Below, in pieces: positions 59,368-64,000 of a stretch of 64,000 nt of DNA. The stretch comes from Paracoccaceae bacterium (GTDB lineage Bacteria; Pseudomonadota; Alphaproteobacteria; Rhodobacterales; Rhodobacteraceae), in contig JABXIA010000120.1 of assembly GCA_013373325.1 (NCBI GenBank), positions 58,443 to 122,442 on the forward strand. The letters run 5' to 3'. The notes under the pieces are model-generated. The model saw nothing but the letters and a program-made list of their open reading frames with translations, ran no database searches and was not told the DNA's origin. Position numbers and translations under genes: made by a program. Numbering within the stretch: the first letter of the stretch is position 1; each line of letters begins with the position of its first letter.

Positions 59368-60210
59368 CTACCCCATGAGCAGCGTGATCGGCGCGGTCGC
59401 GCCCAACACGATCATCAGCGGCGGCGCCGGGGCGGCGCTGTCCTGTCCGGACTCTCGCGGCTGACACATCGGCACCACGATGCGCAGGTAGGCCGCCAGC
59501 GCCAGCACGCTGTTGAGAATGCCGATCACCGCCAGCCACAGATAGCCCGCCTCGATCGCCGTACCGAAGAGCAGCACCTTGCCGAAAAAGCAGAAAAGCG
59601 GCGGAATGCCCGTCATTGACAGCAGGAACACCACCATCGCTACGCCGATCACAGGGCGCGCGCGGCCGAAGCCCCGGAAGTCGTCAAGGCTGCGTCCGGC
59701 GACCATGATCACCGCGAAGGCGCCGAGATTCATCGCCACATAGGCCGCGCTGAACACGATCACCGAGGGCAGCGCCAGCAAGCCTGGCCCCAGATCCACG
59801 ATCCCCATCATGAAATAACCCGCCTGCGCCATCGACGAATAGGCCAGCAGGCGCACCTCGTTGCTTTGCACCAGCGCCGCCAGGTAGCCGCACGTCATCG
59901 TCATGGCGGCGATTAGCGCGACCACCATCGGCCAGCTGGTACCGACCGGTAGGTCGCGCAAGATCTGCGCGAAGGCGAAGATTGCCGCGACCTTGGTAAT
60001 TACCGACAGATAGGCGGCCACGGACACCGGCGCGCCGTCATAGGCGTCGGGTGCCCAAAACTGGAACGGCACCAGCGCCGCCTTGTAGCCCAGCCCGATC
60101 AGCACCGCGGTCAGCCCGGCCAGCGCGATCAGCGTCCTGCCCGCCAGCCGGCCCAGCTCGGAAAAGAGCGTCGAGCCGGCACCGCCGTACGAGATGGACC
60201 AGCCGGAGAC
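59368..60210 (-). pseudogene. NuoN (NADH-quinone oxidoreductase subunit N) fragment lacking its N-terminal half
   Basis: SYGGAGSTLFSELGRLAGRTLIALAGLTAVLIGLGYKAALVPFQFWAPDAYDGAPVSVAAYLSVITKVAAIFAF... normal C-terminal half; 5' breakpoint about 60.2 kb, exact base not determinable here. Confidence 0.75.
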
Positions 60211-60399
60211 CCGGCGTTCAATCGTGCCGCTTTAGCCTCTGCGCCCGCGTGACTGCCGCGGCGACGCGGAGCAGGCCTTCCGCCTCCTGTTTTTGGGGGG
60301 AGCCGGACCAATCCTGCGGCTGACGATTTGCATTCTTTTCAAGGCTGTAGAAGTCGCTTACGTTTGGAAACAGAGAGTAGGCCTGAAAAGGAAAATGCC

Positions 60400-61086
60400 A
60401 TGTGCCTGTCGGCCCAAGTCAGTTTTGCTGCAAGCGTTTTCCTTGTCGGGGGTGGGGCCGCCATTTCAATCGTGGCCTTCCAGCGCAACAAACGCTATCT
60501 CCCGCTTGCATTGATGCCGCTTTTCGCAGGTCTTCAGCAATTCACTGAGGGTTTCGTGTGGGTTGGCATGAACGGAAATGATCCCCTGACGGTCTTGTGG
60601 GGGGCAATGGGGTTCATCTTCTTCACGTGGTTCATGTGGCCGATATGGGTTCCCTTCTCGGTTTATGTGCTGGAGCCGGACGACAGTCCGCGCAAGCGAT
60701 TGTTCCGCCTCATGGCGCTGATCGGACTGGCCTTCGGCCTGCTGCTATACATCCCGCACGGGCTCAACAGCGACATGGTTGTGGTAGAGATCAACAACCA
60801 GTCGCTGGCCTATGAAAAATCCATGTGGCTCGATTTCATGATGCCGCGGTGGTTGACCAACACGATCTACGTGACCCTCATCACCCTGCCGCCGGCCCTG
60901 TCGCACTACAAACATGTGCGCCATTTCGCCTTGACGCTGGTGGCGGTGATCGTGGTCGATATTGCTTTCCTGCAATATGCCTACATCTCTTTCTTCTGCC
61001 TGCTGGCAGGACTTGCGACGCTGCATCTGGTCTACATCATCCTGACAAATAAGTGCGCCCGTGAATGTCCTGAACTGTTTGCCTAA
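60400..61086 (+). CDS. DUF6629-type seven-TM membrane protein
   Basis: MCLSAQVSFAASVFLVGGGAAISIVAFQRNKRYLPLALMPLFAGLQQFTEGFVW. Confidence 0.8.
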   Translation: MCLSAQVSFAASVFLVGGGAAISIVAFQRNKRYLPLALMPLFAGLQQFTEGFVWVGMNGNDPLTVLWGAMGFIFFTWFMWPIWVPFSVYVLEPDDSPRKRLFRLMALIGLAFGLLLYIPHGLNSDMVVVEINNQSLAYEKSMWLDFMMPRWLTNTIYVTLITLPPALSHYKHVRHFALTLVAVIVVDIAFLQYAYISFFCLLAGLATLHLVYIILTNKCARECPELFA

Positions 61087-61595
61087 ATCCGACAAGTAAA
61101 TGGCGCGCTCTACGGAATCACAACGGCGATTCTCTGTATTTTTTACCGGCCTGTCCAAGGGGTCGTCGTAGGCTGAACGTCAGGGCTTCCGGGACGCTGC
61201 CTTGGTACCGGCGCGTGAATGGCAGGGCGGGCTGTCTGGTCGGTCATTGATTATTGCGCTTCGTCTTGCGGGCTTAGACTGTGTTGGTTGGTTTGGTCAC
61301 TGTGGCGTCATGTGGTCTGCGGGCGGCCTTCCCTGCCTTGCGCCTAGCGTCGGTTCCTGTCTTGAGGGCTTTTTACAGGGATGGCCACGAGCGCTTCTTC
61401 GACAACAATGCCGTCACGATGTGCTTCGACTATTCTGCTGGCGAGCAAAACCGAAACGAGGATACCAACCAGAATGAGAGGTCCGAACATGTCTGTCTTC
61501 CTTACTGATGAACGCTGATTGCGCGGTTCATAAGGGTAGACGCCGGCTCTGTCCTTTCGTTACACACATTGGGGTGCGGTCCGTGAGCCGACCAC

Positions 61596-61904
61596 TCAAT
61601 GGGTCCTCTTTCCCCTCCCTTCCCCGCGTGTTTGATCTGCGTCCGACGCCGGTACTGTGAGGACTGACGCTACCAAAGCACTGGCCATCTGGCGGCGGAA
61701 CAGAAAAAGAACTGTTTTGGCGTCACCTGTGCTGAGCCCGACCGCGTCTGCCGCAGACCGAAGGCTTCGCCCTTCGACATCGACTTTCAGAAACAACTCG
61801 CCCGACAACCTTCAAACATCGGCTTGAACAGTGCTTCGACACTCGCAGAACACATCCGATATCAAGTCTGCGACTGCCTGCGCATCTGCCGGTTCCGTGG
61901 GCAT
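61596..61904 (-). pseudogene. Homolog of the small CxC protein at 44458-44817, interrupted by in-frame TGA (61812-61814)
   Basis: MPTEPADAQAVADLISDVFCECRSTVQADV*RLSGELFLKVDVEGRSLRSAADAVGLSTGDAKTVLFLFRRQMASALVASVL...; ungapped 40-residue CxC-to-GDA spacing in both copies. Confidence 0.6.
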
Positions 61905-61967
61905 ACGATCCTCCCGAGCGGCTTCTGCATGAAGACGCCGTTTGAAGCGCAGCATTACAAAATCGCC

Positions 61968-62630
61968 TCAAGACGCGGTGTGTTGGTCCTCGCAATCGGT
62001 CTCTTCAACCGGATGCTCGCAGCCGTCCGGCGGACAGGAACAATCGTCAAAGCCATGACGGCAACAAGGGCCGCAGTGGGCCATCAACGCGTCACCAAAA
62101 GCAGCGCGGGCGCGGTGGAGACGCACATTCAATGTCCCGGACTTGAGCCCGAGGTCAGCTGCCACAATGCCGCGATCCTCGTCGTCGATGTCAATTCGGC
62201 GGATCAGGTCTGCATCACCCGGGCGCAGTTCGGTGACCAACCCTTTGACGCAGTTGCAGATCACGTCCATATCTTCGACCGGGTCATCCGTGACAACGGC
62301 AGACTGAGCCTCCAGTGCAACAGCCTCCTTTAGACGCCTGGACCGTCCCGACTTGCGATAGTGATCATTTAGCGCTGACCGCAACACCGCGTAAAGCCAG
62401 GCATCCATGCGGTCCGCCTCGCGCAGCTGATCCTTACGTGCCAGAACGCGGATGCAAAATTCCTGCAGCACGTCCTCAGCATCGGCTCGGTTTCCCAGCC
62501 GTTTGACTAGGAAGCCCAAAAACGCGTTTCTGTTCACCGACAGAGTTGCTTCAAGGCCGGGCTGACCGGCGCCGCTGCCCTTTGCGATATGGTTTTTAGT
62601 TTCCGACATGGTTGCACGCCGCCCTTGCAT
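61968..62630 (-). CDS. ECF RNA polymerase sigma factor with CxC linker and Cys-rich C-terminal tail (CorE-like)
   Basis: RLGNRADAEDVLQEFCIRVLARKDQLREADRMDAWLYAVLRSALNDHYRK; VICNCVKGL; tail HCGPCCRHGFDDCSCPPDGCEHPVEETDCE. Confidence 0.9.
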   Translation of the reverse strand: MQGRRATMSETKNHIAKGSGAGQPGLEATLSVNRNAFLGFLVKRLGNRADAEDVLQEFCIRVLARKDQLREADRMDAWLYAVLRSALNDHYRKSGRSRRLKEAVALEAQSAVVTDDPVEDMDVICNCVKGLVTELRPGDADLIRRIDIDDEDRGIVAADLGLKSGTLNVRLHRARAAFGDALMAHCGPCCRHGFDDCSCPPDGCEHPVEETDCEDQHTAS

Positions 62631-62980
62631 AGAAAGTCCGATCCAACCCGGCAGGCGCAGTCATCAAACATGTCGCCATGGGCAGATACCATGAACCTAT
62701 CCATTCCAAGGCGAAATTCCAATATCAATGATTTTGAAGTCGGCAATCCATCGCGCCATTGAAATTTATCTGAATGGTTGCGGAAGACAATAGCACAATG
62801 TTTTTCACAGTCTCGACGTCTCGCGTAACATCTTCAGCTTCGAGAAGAAATTTCTTGTAATCGTTTTTCTTTTTGGGCGTCTTCGACTAAACGTGGTCAA
62901 AAACGGACGGCGCGCACCTGATTGGGGCGCAGCACCCGAACGGGAAAAACCGGCCAAGCACGACAGGAGCCAGGGCGGAC

Positions 62981-63343
62981 ATGAGTGAACTGACGCAATA
63001 CGCCATTCTGCTCGGCCTGACGCTTGGCACGGTCGGGCTGGTCCTGAGCCTCTATGCCCTCGCCCGTGCGATCGGGCGGGCGCGGGCGGAACCGGCCAAG
63101 GATGTGCCCGCAACCGCCGGCACTTTGGCGCGCGATCCGGTCTGGGTCCGATACCACGCCAAGTATTACGGCTATGCGCTCCTGTTTCTGGCCTTCGATA
63201 TGGAGATGGCCTTCATGTACCCTTGGGCGGTCGTTTACCGCGAAGAGGGGCTGGTCGCCCTGCTCGACATGGGCGTTTTTCTCGCGATCCTGTTTCTCGG
63301 CCTGCTCTATGGATGGAGCCAGGGCGCGCTGAGGCGGCAATGA
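62981..63343 (+). CDS. nuoA: NuoA-like NADH-quinone oxidoreductase subunit A
   Basis: [55 protein letters not shown]. Confidence 0.88.
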   Translation: MSELTQYAILLGLTLGTVGLVLSLYALARAIGRARAEPAKDVPATAGTLARDPVWVRYHAKYYGYALLFLAFDMEMAFMYPWAVVYREEGLVALLDMGVFLAILFLGLLYGWSQGALRRQ

Positions 63344-64000
63344 TGGATTTGTCCGGGGCACGTCAGGGTCTGTTGCGCGGTTTCCGCGGGTTGGTCGCCG
63401 GGGCCATGGCGCGGGATTTGCGCGCGTTCGTGGTGCCTGGAGAGGACGTCGCGAATGCGCTTGGTCTCGATCTGGACGCCGCAGGGCTGATCCGCGCGGT
63501 GACGCCGCGCCACGCGAACGTCTTGCTGATCGCGGGGCCCTTGCCCACTGCGCTGGCCGATGCGGCCAGCGTCGTCTGGGCCCAGATGCCGCGACCCCGG
63601 TGCATTCTCGCGCTTGGTGAGGCCGATCTTGGCCCTCTGCCCACTGCCGACGTGACGGCGGAGATGTCGCAGGCGGGCCTGATCTCCGGACTGGAGGATC
63701 TGCGCAAACTGCTCTGCAATGGGGCTTTTGCACCAGACATCGCGGAATTTGATGCGCCTGCCCTGTCGGAGCGGATCGAATACACCTGCCCCATGCATCC
63801 GGAAGTCATTTCGGACGAACCCGGCAAATGCCCGAAATGCGGGATGTTCCTTGTGGAACGCCGCGTTTCCGGCGCGGCGTCGCACGGCCATGAGGGCCAT
63901 GAGGGCCATGAGGGCCATGAGGGCCATGAGGGCCATGAGGGCCATGAGGGCCATGAGGGCCATGAGGGCCATGAGGGCCATGAGGGCCATGAGGGCCATG
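63340..64000 (+). CDS. NuoB-like protein fused to a heavy-metal-binding domain and Gly-His-Glu repeat (runs off window)
   Basis: [17 protein letters not shown]...[82 protein letters not shown]... ATGA overlap with nuoA stop. Confidence 0.7.
   Translation, partial: MMDLSGARQGLLRGFRGLVAGAMARDLRAFVVPGEDVANALGLDLDAAGLIRAVTPRHANVLLIAGPLPTALADAASVVWAQMPRPRCILALGEADLGPLPTADVTAEMSQAGLISGLEDLRKLLCNGAFAPDIAEFDAPALSERIEYTCPMHPEVISDEPGKCPKCGMFLVERRVSGAASHGHEGHEGHEGHEGHEGHEGHEGHEGHEGHEGHEGHEGH
63888..64000 (+). repeat. 9-bp in-frame tandem repeat (CATGAGGGC)n encoding (His-Glu-Gly)n
   Basis: About 12 near-perfect copies up to the window edge. Confidence 0.95.

Noticed and set aside
61344-61490. 48-aa minus ORF MFGPLILVGILVSVLLASRIVEAHRDGIVVEEALVAIPVKSPQDRNRR
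   Set aside because: Plausible one-TM peptide but no supporting context or family; not listed as a feature.
61812-61814. TGA as a selenocysteine codon
   Set aside because: Aligned residue in the homolog is Ala, no SECIS could be established by eye; kept only as a stop/readthrough question.
63307-63999. Minus ORF starting [11 protein letters not shown]...
   Set aside because: Reverse reading of the HEG-coding tandem repeat; the plus frame continues from nuoA and has recognisable domains.
63888-64000. Possible CRISPR array
   Set aside because: 9-bp units with no spacers, in frame in a coding sequence.

Overview
GC-rich, alphaproteobacterial (probably Rhodobacteraceae-like) accessory DNA, most likely plasmid or genomic-island borne; taxonomy is inferred only from coding style and gene content. 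Modules, left to right: (1) a minus-strand VirB-type T4SS operon (virB9 partial, virB8, virB5-like, SLT/VirB5-tail fusion, VirB7-like lipoprotein, virB4, virB3, virB2, virB1-like), about 1-7.1 kb; (2) small plasmid-type genes including an XRE regulator; (3) a copper island, 8.8-23.2 kb (CusF, CusA, CusB carrying four CusF-like repeats, CopA multicopper oxidase, CopB, cupredoxin, an ABC permease without an ATPase, cytochrome c, two-component system), followed by a decayed IS3-type transposase; (4) a second conjugation-type gene that shares a palindromic promoter element with the T4SS operon; (5) a long stress/energy island, 25.2-59.3 kb (NhaA, APC permease, phosphoketolase, PRPP synthetase, AMP/thymidine phosphorylase family, beta-CASP MBL, PLD, FAD reductase, CBS-BON, orphan Rieske, FabI, DUF3141, CFA synthase, type II GAPDH, complete arginine deiminase operon, Cu-type P1B ATPase, patatin); (6) a truncated nuoN, DUF6629, a third Cys-rich ECF sigma factor, and the start of an atypical nuo-like locus (nuoA, then a NuoB-like/heavy-metal-binding protein ending in a long Gly-His-Glu repeat). 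The most interesting signals are three CorE-like ECF sigma factors with CxC motifs and Cys-rich tails, two of them followed by a homologous small CxC protein (one copy interrupted by an in-frame TGA), and the NuoB-like/HMBD/HEG-repeat protein at the right edge. No rRNA, tRNA or CRISPR was recognised. All calls come from reading the sequence; no database search was run.
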